This document shows, piece after piece, positions 22,725 to 30,887 of a stretch of 64,000 nt of DNA (the first letter of the stretch is position 1; each line of letters begins with the position of its first letter). Under the pieces are notes generated by a model. It had not been told where the DNA came from and ran no database searches. It worked only from the letters and a program-made list of their open reading frames with translations. The stretch is from positions 2,105,351-2,169,350 of the forward strand of contig NZ_GL833119.1 of the NCBI RefSeq assembly GCF_000185145.2, in the 5' to 3' direction. This DNA comes from Hoylesella oralis ATCC 33269 (GTDB lineage: Bacteria > Bacteroidota > Bacteroidia > Bacteroidales > Bacteroidaceae). A program made the position numbers and the translations under genes.

Positions 22725-23111
22725 AGTCTTTCTCTCTTTTCGTATATTCAGGGGTAAAAAAGGTGCGAACAAGCGCAATGAAAGTTTACTTTCAAATTAA
22801 CAAGTGCACCTTAATTTATGCAAAGGTAGCGTAAATCATATAAAGTACAAAACATGATTAACTTTTTAATCTATATCATATTCTGCTAAAATAACTCCAT
22901 CCACCGAAACAAGAAATATGGAATAGCACTTATGAATAGTATAAAAATATCTAAATAAATTATGAGATTTTGCTATCTACAGTTTGCAATTTAAGAAATA
23001 ATCATTACCTTTGCAAGTGGTAGACTGTACCTGCACAACAAATAAAAGAACGATTATGCAAGGTAATACAGTTCTTCAAACTGAAGTATCAAAAACAAAC
23101 GGATATCAAAC
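22725..23111. other. Intergenic region with promoter for the AAA_14 gene
   Basis: 387 bp between divergent genes. Apart from the promoter at 22983-23013 it is AT-rich with no supported gene. An ATG at 23056 opens a short frame that is not in phase with the ATPase and looks non-coding. Confidence 0.6.
22983..23013 (+). promoter_or_regulatory. Promoter for the AAA_14 ATPase gene
   Basis: TTTG (22983-22986), 19 bp, TACCTTTG (23006-23013): a full Bacteroidetes consensus. The leader to the ATG at 23112 is about 95 nt. Confidence 0.75.
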
Positions 23112-24299
23112 ATGGAGGCTTTCTTTCGCACACACAAGTATCTTGTCGAGCACACCGATGCTCCGGTACGTCGCGTCCTCATGGATGAGATAGACTGGAA
23201 CGGCCGTATGATCGGTATCAAAGGTACCAGAGGTGTGGGTAAGACCACATTCCTGTTGCAATATGCCAAGGAAAAATTCGATGTCAACGACCGTCGCTGT
23301 CTCTACATCAACATGAATAATTTCTACTTTCAGGGACGGGGTATCGCCGATTTTGCAGGCGATTTTGTGGACAGAGGCGGCAGGGTGCTGCTCATAGACC
23401 AAGTATTCAAGCAGCCAAACTGGAGTCGCGAGTTGCGGAAATGCTACGATCTTTATCCGGAACTCAACATAGTTTTCACCGGTTCGAGTGTGATGCGATT
23501 GAAAGAAGAGAACCCTGAACTCAACGGAATCGTAAGGAGTTACAATCTTACAGGCTTCTCTTTCCGCGAATTTTTGAACCAACAAACGGGTAATAACTTC
23601 AAGCCTTATACCCTCGAAGAGATGCTCACAAACCACGAGAACATCGTAAAACAGATATTACCCAGAGTAAGTCCGACAGAACATTTCCACAATTACCTGC
23701 ATCATGGGTACTATCCGTTTTTCTTGGAGCACCGCAATTTCTCTGAAAATCTGCTAAAAACGATGAACATGATGACCGAGGTAGACATCCTACTCATCAA
23801 GCAAATAGAACTGAAATACCTCACCAAGATCAAGAAATTGTTTTATCTTCTTGCTGTAGACGGCCCGAAAGCTGCTAATATCAGCCATCTGGCACACGAC
23901 ATACAGACAAGCCGTGCCACGGTTATGAACTATATCAAATATCTGTCGGATGCCCGTCTGATCAACATGATCTATCCGGTCGGGCACGATTTCCCTAAGA
24001 AACCTTCCAAGGTGATGATGCATAATTCAAATCTGATGTATGCCATTTATCCCATTAAAGTAGACGAACAAGACGTGATGGAGACATTCTTTGTCAATTC
24101 ACTTTGGAAAGATCATTCGGTAAACCAAAGGAGCAAAGAACAATCGTACGTAGTAGACGGAAGATTAAAGTTTCGCATTTGTGATGCTGCGAGCCCGCAT
24201 AAGATGCGCTACAATCCCGAGATGATCTACGTACGCTATAATACCGAGATTGGTAAAGACAACCGAATGCCCTTGTGGCTGTTAGGTTTCCTCTATTAA
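23112..24299 (+). CDS. AAA_14/DUF4143-type ATPase
   Basis: A 395-residue ATP-binding protein. Walker A GTRGVGKT is at residues 38-45, Walker B RVLLIDQV near residue 95, and a sensor-like IVFTGSSVM near 120. The region from about 205 on carries a winged-helix-like segment (HLAHDIQTSRATVMNYIKYLSDARLI) and the C-terminal DUF4143 half, ending without the usual nuclease-like motif that I can see. These ATPases are common and of unknown role; some accompany restriction or toxin systems, but here no such partner is present. The ATG at 23112 lacks a good ribosome-binding site. nifJ follows after 37 bp. Confidence 0.8.
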   Translation: MEAFFRTHKYLVEHTDAPVRRVLMDEIDWNGRMIGIKGTRGVGKTTFLLQYAKEKFDVNDRRCLYINMNNFYFQGRGIADFAGDFVDRGGRVLLIDQVFKQPNWSRELRKCYDLYPELNIVFTGSSVMRLKEENPELNGIVRSYNLTGFSFREFLNQQTGNNFKPYTLEEMLTNHENIVKQILPRVSPTEHFHNYLHHGYYPFFLEHRNFSENLLKTMNMMTEVDILLIKQIELKYLTKIKKLFYLLAVDGPKAANISHLAHDIQTSRATVMNYIKYLSDARLINMIYPVGHDFPKKPSKVMMHNSNLMYAIYPIKVDEQDVMETFFVNSLWKDHSVNQRSKEQSYVVDGRLKFRICDAASPHKMRYNPEMIYVRYNTEIGKDNRMPLWLLGFLY

Positions 24300-24336
24300 T
24301 ACAAAAAACATTCATTAATATTTTATTCACAACAAA

Positions 24337-27300
24337 ATGGCTAAAGAAAAAAAGTTTATCACTTGTGATGGTAACGAAGCTGCCGCTCATGTAAGCTACA
24401 TGTTCTCAGAAGTGGCTGCTATCTACCCTATCACGCCGTCTTCACCGATGGCAGAACATGTCGATACTTGGGCTGCCAAGGGGCGCAAGAACCTTTTCGG
24501 ACAGACTGTAACCGTGCAAGAAATGCAATCTGAAGGCGGTGCAGCCGGTGCCATGCACGGCTCTTTGCAGGCCGGAGCATTGACAACAACCTTCACTGCA
24601 TCGCAAGGTTTGCTGCTGATGATCCCCAATATGTACAAGATTGCGGGCGAGATGCTACCATGTGTCTTCGACGTTTCGGCTCGTACGATCGCTACACATT
24701 CGCTCTGTATCTTCGGAGACCACTCTGATGTAATGGCATGTCGCCAAACTGGTTTCGCTATGTTCTGTTCCGGTTCGGTACAAGAGGTAATGGATCTTAC
24801 CGCAGTTCCACATCTCGCAACGCTTAAGACGAGCATTCCTTTCGTGAATTTCTTCGACGGATTCCGCACATCTCACGAATATCATAAGATCGAACTTATC
24901 GATCAAGACGAGATTGCTAAGCTCGTAGATCCCGAAGATATCAAACGTTTCCGCAATAGAGCACTTTCTCCGGAACGCCCGGTAACGCGCGGAACAGCGG
25001 AAAACCCCGAAACTTTCTTCACTCACCGTGAGGCTTGTAACCAATATTACGAGAATATACCCGAGATAGTTGAAGATTATCTTGGCAAAATAACTGCAAT
25101 TACCGGCCGTGAATACCACCTCTTCTCATATTATGGTGCCAAAGATGCAGAGAACATCATTATTCTTATGGGCTCTGCAACCGAGGCCGCACGCGAAGCC
25201 ATAGACTATCAAATAAAGCAAGGCAAGAAAGTCGGCATGATTTCCGTCCATCTCTATCGTCCTTTCTCCGTTAAACATTTGCTTGCAGCCGTACCAAAGA
25301 CGGTAAAAAGAATTGCCGTTCTCGACCGTACGAAGGAGCCCGGAGCAGAAGGAGAACCTTTGTACTTGGATGTTAAGAGTGCTTTCTATAACTGCAACAG
25401 AGAAAATCAACCCTTGATAGTTGGCGGTCGGTATGGTTTAGGATCATCGGATACCACCCCTGCACATATCATCTCCGTATTCAATAACCTCGAACTTGCG
25501 GAGCCGAAAGACCACTTTACAGTCGGTATCGTAGACGATGTAACGTTCACTTCATTACCTGCTGTAGAGGAAATCCCTATGGGTGGCGAAGGTATGTTCG
25601 AAGCCAAATTCTATGGTTTGGGCGCTGATGGTACCGTAGGAGCCAATAAAAACTCGGTTAAGATTATCGGAGACAACACCGACAAGCACTGTCAGGCCTA
25701 CTTTTCCTATGACTCTAAGAAGTCTGGAGGCTTCACTTGTTCGCACTTACGCTTCGGTGATAGTCCCATACATTCTACATATCAGGTAAATACACCGAAC
25801 TTCGTGGCTTGTCATGTTCAGGCTTATTTGAACATGTACGACGTTATACGGGGCTTACAGAAGAACGGTACTTTCCTTTTGAATACCATCTTCGAAGGCG
25901 AAGAGCTCGTTAATTTTATTCCAAACAGAATAAAACGCTACTTTGCAAAGAACAACATCACCGTTTACTACATCAATGCAACGAAGATAGCACAGGAGAT
26001 TGGGCTTGGTAACCGTACCAACACCATTCTTCAGAGCGCATTCTTCCGCATCACGAAAGTAATTCCTGTCGACCTCGCAGTAGAGCAGATGAAGAAGTTC
26101 ATCGTTAAGTCATACGGAAATAAAGGGCAGGATATTGTCGATAAAAACTATGCTGCCGTAGACAGAGGCGGTGAGTACAAGCAGCTGACCGTTGATCCGT
26201 CATGGGCAAACCTGCCTGACGATAACAGTACAGGCGACGATGTACCGGCATTCATCAAGGAGATTGTACGCCCGATCAACGGACAAGTCGGCGATTTACT
26301 GAAGGTTTCGGACTTCGTAAAATACGACTTAGTAGACGGAACTTGGCACAACGGCACCGCTGCATACGAGAAGCGTGGCGTAGAGGCATTCAATCCAGAA
26401 TGGACAGCAGAGAACTGTATCCAGTGTAACAAGTGCGCCTATGTTTGTCCTCACGCATGTATTCGTCCGTTCGTGCTTGATGAAGAAGAGGTGAAGACAT
26501 TCGAAGACAAGACCTTAGAGATGAAGGTTCCCAAGACTATGGCAGGCATGCACTTCCGCATTCAGGTAAGTGTACTCGACTGTGTGGGCTGCGGTAACTG
26601 TGCTGATGTGTGCCCGGGCAACAAGAACGGCAAAGCTCTTGCAATGGTACCATTTACACACGACGAGCATCAGATAAGCAACTGGAATTATCTTTCAAAG
26701 AATGTAAAGAGCAAACAGCATCTTGTCGACATTAAAAGTAATGTAAAGAACTCACAGTTTGCACAGCCGCTGTTCGAATTCTCCGGTGCATGTTCCGGTT
26801 GCGGAGAGACTCCCTACGTGAAGTTGATTTCACAGTTGTATGGCGATCGCGAAATGATTTCCAACGCTACAGGTTGCTCTTCCATCTATTCCGCATCAAT
26901 ACCTTCCACCCCATACACCACGAACGAGGCCGGACAAGGTCCTGCATTCGACAACTCTTTGTTCGAAGATTTCTGCGAGTTCGGTCTGGGTATGTCGCTT
27001 GGAAACAAGAAGATGCGCGAGCGTATCACCGTTTTGCTGAACGAACTCATGGCAAAAGACGATACTCCCACCGACTTCAAAGAGGCCGCACAGGCATGGA
27101 TAGACACCAAGAACGATGCAGACGCCTCGAAAGAATCGAGCGCGAAGCTGAAACCGCTGATTGCTGCAGGAGCAGAACACGGTTGCCCCATCTGTACAGA
27201 ACTGAAGACACTCGACCACTATTTGGTAAAACGATCGCAGTGGATCATTGGCGGTGACGGCGCTTCTTACGATATCGGTTACGGTGGGCTCGACCATGTA

Positions 27301-27912
27301 ATCGCATCAGGCGAAGACGTCAACATCCTTGTTCTTGATACCGAGGTTTATTCCAACACCGGCGGACAGAGTTCAAAAGCTACTCCTCTCGGCGCTATTG
27401 CGCAGTTTGCTGCACAAGGAAAGCGTATCCGTAAGAAAGACCTCGGCCTAATGGCGACGACGTATGGCTATGTGTACGTGGCACAAATAGCTATGGGCGC
27501 CGATCAGGCACAGACCTTGAAGGCCATTCGCGAAGCTGAAGCCTACGCAGGTCCATCGTTAATCATCGCTTACTCGCCCTGTATCAACCACGGACTGAAG
27601 GCTAAAGGCGGCATGGGCAAGAGCCAAGCCGAGGAAGCACGTGCTGTTGAGAGCGGCTATTGGCACCTTTGGAGATACAATCCGCAGCTGGCCGACGAAG
27701 GTAAGAACCCGTTCTCACTCGACTCTAAGGCACCTGATTGGAGTAAATTCCAAGACTTTTTGCTCGGTGAAGTACGCTATCTCTCGGTAAAGAAAGCCTA
27801 CCCGAATGAAGCAGCCGAACTGTTCAACGCAGCAGAAGAGATGGCCAAGCTGCGTTATCAGAGCTACATCCGCAAGTCGAAAGAAGATTGGAGTCTGCCC
27901 GAAGAGGCATAA
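24337..27912 (+). CDS. nifJ: Pyruvate:ferredoxin (flavodoxin) oxidoreductase
   Basis: This 1191-residue single-chain enzyme oxidises pyruvate to acetyl-CoA, CO2 and reduced ferredoxin, the main anaerobic route from pyruvate in Bacteroidales. Domains in order: pyrimidine-binding domain I (YPITPSSPMAEH near residue 35), domain II, a ferredoxin-like domain with two 4Fe4S motifs (CIQCNKCAYVCPHAC from Cys694, CVGCGNCADVCPG from Cys749), and the thiamine-diphosphate domain (GGDGASYDIGYGG near residue 972, with EVYSNTGGQ). A further cysteine for the proximal cluster lies in SGACSGCGETPY. Length is normal. A terminator follows at 27941-27974. Confidence 0.97.
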   Translation: MAKEKKFITCDGNEAAAHVSYMFSEVAAIYPITPSSPMAEHVDTWAAKGRKNLFGQTVTVQEMQSEGGAAGAMHGSLQAGALTTTFTASQGLLLMIPNMYKIAGEMLPCVFDVSARTIATHSLCIFGDHSDVMACRQTGFAMFCSGSVQEVMDLTAVPHLATLKTSIPFVNFFDGFRTSHEYHKIELIDQDEIAKLVDPEDIKRFRNRALSPERPVTRGTAENPETFFTHREACNQYYENIPEIVEDYLGKITAITGREYHLFSYYGAKDAENIIILMGSATEAAREAIDYQIKQGKKVGMISVHLYRPFSVKHLLAAVPKTVKRIAVLDRTKEPGAEGEPLYLDVKSAFYNCNRENQPLIVGGRYGLGSSDTTPAHIISVFNNLELAEPKDHFTVGIVDDVTFTSLPAVEEIPMGGEGMFEAKFYGLGADGTVGANKNSVKIIGDNTDKHCQAYFSYDSKKSGGFTCSHLRFGDSPIHSTYQVNTPNFVACHVQAYLNMYDVIRGLQKNGTFLLNTIFEGEELVNFIPNRIKRYFAKNNITVYYINATKIAQEIGLGNRTNTILQSAFFRITKVIPVDLAVEQMKKFIVKSYGNKGQDIVDKNYAAVDRGGEYKQLTVDPSWANLPDDNSTGDDVPAFIKEIVRPINGQVGDLLKVSDFVKYDLVDGTWHNGTAAYEKRGVEAFNPEWTAENCIQCNKCAYVCPHACIRPFVLDEEEVKTFEDKTLEMKVPKTMAGMHFRIQVSVLDCVGCGNCADVCPGNKNGKALAMVPFTHDEHQISNWNYLSKNVKSKQHLVDIKSNVKNSQFAQPLFEFSGACSGCGETPYVKLISQLYGDREMISNATGCSSIYSASIPSTPYTTNEAGQGPAFDNSLFEDFCEFGLGMSLGNKKMRERITVLLNELMAKDDTPTDFKEAAQAWIDTKNDADASKESSAKLKPLIAAGAEHGCPICTELKTLDHYLVKRSQWIIGGDGASYDIGYGGLDHVIASGEDVNILVLDTEVYSNTGGQSSKATPLGAIAQFAAQGKRIRKKDLGLMATTYGYVYVAQIAMGADQAQTLKAIREAEAYAGPSLIIAYSPCINHGLKAKGGMGKSQAEEARAVESGYWHLWRYNPQLADEGKNPFSLDSKAPDWSKFQDFLLGEVRYLSVKKAYPNEAAELFNAAEEMAKLRYQSYIRKSKEDWSLPEEA

Positions 27913-27940
27913 GACAGACAATAAATATTTATTATGATAA

Positions 27941-27976
27941 AGAAGCCTGCAAATAGTATGCAGGCTTCTTTTTTTG
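27941..27976 (+). terminator. nifJ terminator
   Basis: AGAAGCCTGC (27941-27950) pairs with GCAGGCTTCT (27960-27969), followed by a run of T. It lies 28 bp after the nifJ stop. Confidence 0.88.
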
Positions 27977-28364
27977 AATACACCTTCTTCCTCTCCTTTC
28001 AAAGGGAGGAAAACAAGTATATTTACATGTGTTTTGCCCTCCTATTAACAATCCAGCTTTCATCTCTAAGCCCGATAGATGCACTTTCTAAGACATTTAG
28101 ATATTCTATCTAAATGTCTTAGAGATATTATCTGAAAACATTACCGATACCGACTGCAACAGGCACCTATAACACAATACTAATCAAAGGATTAGGGGGT
28201 TAATGCTAACGGAATACTTATATCCTACCAAAAGGATAGAGCTCAGCCCTGCTCCACCCTCTTCCGTAAAAGTTAAATCATCTAAACAAAAATAATACAA
28301 TGCCGGCAAATACGTTATATTTATACTTAAACCGAATAGAATATTCACTAAACATTTATCGATT
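27977..28364. other. Intergenic region with two palindromes
   Basis: 388 bp without a supported gene. It contains a purine/pyrimidine palindrome at 27988-28011 (TTCCTC and GAGGAA arms) and the perfect inverted repeat at 28088-28122. No consensus promoter is clear before the lipoprotein gene at 28365. Confidence 0.55.
28088..28122. repeat. Perfect 16-bp inverted repeat with 3-nt centre
   Basis: CTAAGACATTTAGATA (28088-28103), TTC, then TATCTAAATGTCTTAG (28107-28122). No T run follows on either side, so a terminator is unlikely; an operator, a mobile-element relic or a cruciform are possible. Confidence 0.85.
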
Positions 28365-28973
28365 ATGAAGAAAGTATTTTTGATGAGCACAGCAATTGTC
28401 GCGTTTACACTGACAAGCTGCGGAGGCAAAACCGTACCGAATGCCAACAACACAGACTCATCTGTTGTAGATACAACAGCTATGGCAAATGGGAACATGC
28501 AAAACGCAACCGATTCAATCATATCGGTTTTATCAGCTCAACTTAATGCAAAAGACACCAAGGGATTGCAAACCACCGTACAATCTGTAATAGAAAAATA
28601 CAGTAAATTGATTAGTAGCGGCAATATAGAGGCTGCCAAAGCATACGCAAGCAAGGTTCAAGCTTTCTTTAACGAACATGCCGACCAGATAAACTCGGTA
28701 ACTGACGGGAACAGCACTATCACCACACTGGTAAATAATATCAAAACATTGCCGACAAATGTAGAAACAACAGCTACAGATGCCGCCTCTGCCATGAAAG
28801 GTGATGCCGAAAATCTGATAAAGAAGGCAAAACAAAACGCAAAAGATGCGGCAGAAAAGAAAGCCGATGAAACGGTAGATGCTGCTAAAGACAAAACAAA
28901 TAAGGCGATAGACGAAGCTAAAAAGAAAAGTAACGAGATTGCCGATAAGGCCAAAAAGGAATTAGGGCTTTAA
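28365..28973 (+). CDS. Ala/Lys-rich helical lipoprotein, function unknown
   Basis: A 202-residue lipoprotein: signal peptide with lipobox LTSC (Cys about residue 19), a spacer rich in Asn, Asp and Thr, then a helical domain (about 50-140) and a C-terminal tail of roughly 60 residues rich in Ala, Lys, Glu and Asp (KAKQNAKDAAEKKADETVD and similar). The tail resembles apolipoprotein-like or LEA-like repeats and would form a long amphipathic helix. It probably sits in the periplasm or outer membrane. I do not recognise the family. A long hairpin follows at 28993-29036. Confidence 0.7.
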   Translation: MKKVFLMSTAIVAFTLTSCGGKTVPNANNTDSSVVDTTAMANGNMQNATDSIISVLSAQLNAKDTKGLQTTVQSVIEKYSKLISSGNIEAAKAYASKVQAFFNEHADQINSVTDGNSTITTLVNNIKTLPTNVETTATDAASAMKGDAENLIKKAKQNAKDAAEKKADETVDAAKDKTNKAIDEAKKKSNEIADKAKKELGL

Positions 28974-28992
28974 TAAATTCTATATTATAACA

Positions 28993-29036
28993 TAACGAAA
29001 GATCGCATCACCTGACAGTGATGCGATCTTTCGTTA
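28993..29036. terminator. 18-bp stem between convergent genes, likely bidirectional terminator
   Basis: TAACGAAAGATCGCATCA (28993-29010) pairs perfectly with TGATGCGATCTTTCGTTA (29019-29036) around an 8-nt loop. It lies between the ends of two convergent genes. There is no clear U tract, so termination is inferred from position and stem strength. Confidence 0.6.
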
Positions 29037-29054
29037 CTGATATCATGTTTGTCT

Positions 29055-29510
29055 TTATCGTATTCTGTCGGCAGCTTTCACCAGTCTTTCGTCGGCCATA
29101 ATGCCACGGTGTGCCATCAGACAGAAGATAAGTGCTATCAACGGCAGGCATATACCCAATACCGGCCGGAACGATCCGCACGCAGCATATTGATTAAATA
29201 CGCAAAAAGCAAGATAAGCATACCATGCCATATCGAACACACAGCACCAATAACAAAGCTTAGCCTGCAGTTTACGCTTGCTGTAAAGAAAAATTGCAGC
29301 TAACGTTATTATGCAAGTGAGCATTAAGAAGATGAAAAGAGGTACATTGCCCGAGCCGAGCATACCGTTTGCATCCCTCACACCAAGATTATAGAGCACA
29401 ATATTCCCGCCCATGCTTGCAGGCTCGAACAGCCCTATGGGCAAGCAAAGACAAGCCAAAGTTGCGACAAATGCCACAAGCAGGAATAAAGTTTGTTTTC
29501 GCTGTATCAT
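29055..29510 (-). CDS. DUF4293 membrane protein
   Basis: A 151-residue inner-membrane protein with four predicted helices (about residues 5-27, 56-76, 84-106, 117-137). The opening MIQRKQTLFLLVAF and the length fit DUF4293, a Bacteroidetes family of unknown function found with the omega-like subunit gene. Its ATG at 29510 overlaps the last base of the omega gene, so the two are translationally coupled. Confidence 0.82.
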   Translation of the reverse strand: MIQRKQTLFLLVAFVATLACLCLPIGLFEPASMGGNIVLYNLGVRDANGMLGSGNVPLFIFLMLTCIITLAAIFLYSKRKLQAKLCYWCCVFDMAWYAYLAFCVFNQYAACGSFRPVLGICLPLIALIFCLMAHRGIMADERLVKAADRIR

Positions 29511-29845
29511 TATGCCATGCCTTCATTATCCTTGGAAGGATCGCGCCAATACACGTTTCCATCTACGAATTCCTGTGTGGCAAGCAACGTCGGTTTCGGC
29601 AATTTTTCGTAATAGCGCGATATTTCGATTTGCTCACGGTTCTCGAAAACTTCTTCCAAAGAGTCGTTGTAAGAGGCGAATTCGGCAAGTTTCTTGCTCA
29701 AATCTTGCTTGATCTCTGCCGAAATCTGATTTGCCCGTTTCGAAATAATAGCAACACTTTCATAGATATTTCCCGTTTCGTTGCACAAATCCATAATGTT
29801 TCGCGTTACTGTGTTTACGGGTGCCTTTGACTTTTTATAATCCAT
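29510..29845 (-). CDS. RNA polymerase omega-like (Rpb6-type) subunit, Bacteroidetes form
   Basis: A 111-residue protein starting MDYKKSKAPVNTVTRNI. The segment ETGNIYESVAIISKRANQIS matches the core of omega/Rpb6 proteins, which clamp the C-terminus of RNA polymerase beta-prime; the rest (LPKPTLLATQEFVDG) is the extension usual in Bacteroidetes. It lies 45 bp downstream of bamD and overlaps the DUF4293 gene. The order bamD-omega-DUF4293 is familiar in the phylum. The call rests on the motif and the neighbourhood. Confidence 0.83.
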   Translation of the reverse strand: MDYKKSKAPVNTVTRNIMDLCNETGNIYESVAIISKRANQISAEIKQDLSKKLAEFASYNDSLEEVFENREQIEISRYYEKLPKPTLLATQEFVDGNVYWRDPSKDNEGMA

Positions 29846-29890
29846 ATTTTAATTAATGATAATTTATAAATTCCATAAAATTGCAAAACG

Positions 29891-30715
29891 TCAATCCTTT
29901 GTAATCGTTTTGCATTTGGCAATATATCGCTCTGCCGTTTCTTTATACTTAGAATCGGGATACTCATTGATAAATCCGTAGCATTCGTCCTCGGCATCTT
30001 GATAGCGTTCGAGCTTCTTTTCATCCACACTCTGTGCAGCTAATTCGTATTTACTCTTCATGATCAGCACCGAAAAGTCTTCACGCAGTTTAGTAAAGGG
30101 ATAATCTTTAAGAGCATTCTGCGCTGTAATGATGCAGGCCTCATAGTTGTTTCCGCCATAGGAACAATTATTGAAATAAGAACCCAAATCATAATATAAT
30201 CGTGCTGAATAGAGCTCTTTTTTCACCAATTTATCCTGAAGATCGAATAAACGTTGTTGAGCCATTTGCTTCATCTTAGCATCGGGATAGATGTCGAGAT
30301 ACTCTTGAAAGGCGGCGATAGCCGAGATTGTCTGCGATTGATCAAGGCGAGGTTCGGGTGTGCTCATATATAAACTTTGCCCAACATAATATTCTGCCAT
30401 CTCTGCATACTTGCCCTTGGGATAACTCTGGTAATATTTGGCAAAGGTTTGTGCAGCACCTTCATAGTCTTTACTGCAATATTGCGACATTGCAAGCATG
30501 TACAAACACTCTTCGCCGTTGTCTGTACCCTTCATCAATGTAATCAAATCGGTAAGTAAAGTGGTTGCCCTCACGAACTTGCCTTTGGCAAAACACTCCT
30601 TGGCATATTCATATTTATAAGCATAATCATTGGTCTTATAAACCTGATTGAACTCGTGAGCACAATTGCTCAGCAGAAACACTGCACATATAGAGGCGAT
30701 AAATGATTTCTTCAT
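29891..30715 (-). CDS. bamD: Outer membrane assembly factor BamD
   Basis: BamD is the lipoprotein partner of BamA in folding outer-membrane beta barrels. The 274-residue protein has a lipobox LLSNC (about Cys19) and TPR-type helices: YAKECFAKGKFVRATTLL, YCSKDYEGAAQTFAKYYQSYP, and a last repeat ending ADEFPDSKYKE-like near residue 255 (INEYPDSKYKETAERYIAKC). The start at 30715 is chosen because the signal peptide MKKSF begins there; the open frame extends 7 codons into the promoter region. A full promoter lies at 30734-30764. Confidence 0.92.
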   Translation of the reverse strand: MKKSFIASICAVFLLSNCAHEFNQVYKTNDYAYKYEYAKECFAKGKFVRATTLLTDLITLMKGTDNGEECLYMLAMSQYCSKDYEGAAQTFAKYYQSYPKGKYAEMAEYYVGQSLYMSTPEPRLDQSQTISAIAAFQEYLDIYPDAKMKQMAQQRLFDLQDKLVKKELYSARLYYDLGSYFNNCSYGGNNYEACIITAQNALKDYPFTKLREDFSVLIMKSKYELAAQSVDEKKLERYQDAEDECYGFINEYPDSKYKETAERYIAKCKTITKD

Positions 30716-30733
30716 AATCGGAACTTTGACGTG

Positions 30734-30764
30734 CAAAAGTACATATATTTCCTATATGTACAAA
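30734..30764 (-). promoter_or_regulatory. bamD promoter
   Basis: Minus strand TTTG (30761-30764), 19 bp, TACTTTTG (30734-30741), 18 bp before the bamD ATG. Confidence 0.75.
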
Positions 30765-30827
30765 GTATTGAAAAGGATTTTTAGCAAAAAATTACGCTTA
30801 TTACCGTATTACAAACGTATTTTTTAG

Positions 30828-30835
30828 TAATTTTG
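30828..30835 (+). promoter_or_regulatory. -7 element for uvrB
   Basis: TAATTTTG matches TAnnTTTG and lies 52 bp before the uvrB GTG start. No convincing -33 element is seen. Confidence 0.55.
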
Positions 30836-30887
30836 CAGAATTAAGATTTTTCGTTGATAACAATTAGATCACATTATTTTCTTCATT

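Noticed and set aside
23112..24299. AAA_14 ATPase as part of a defence or toxin system
   Set aside because: No restriction, toxin-antitoxin or mobile-element genes adjoin it; its neighbours are core metabolic genes.
28184..28522. 112-residue minus-strand open frame
   Set aside because: Mostly antisense to the lipoprotein gene at 28365; a shadow of its low-complexity coding sequence.
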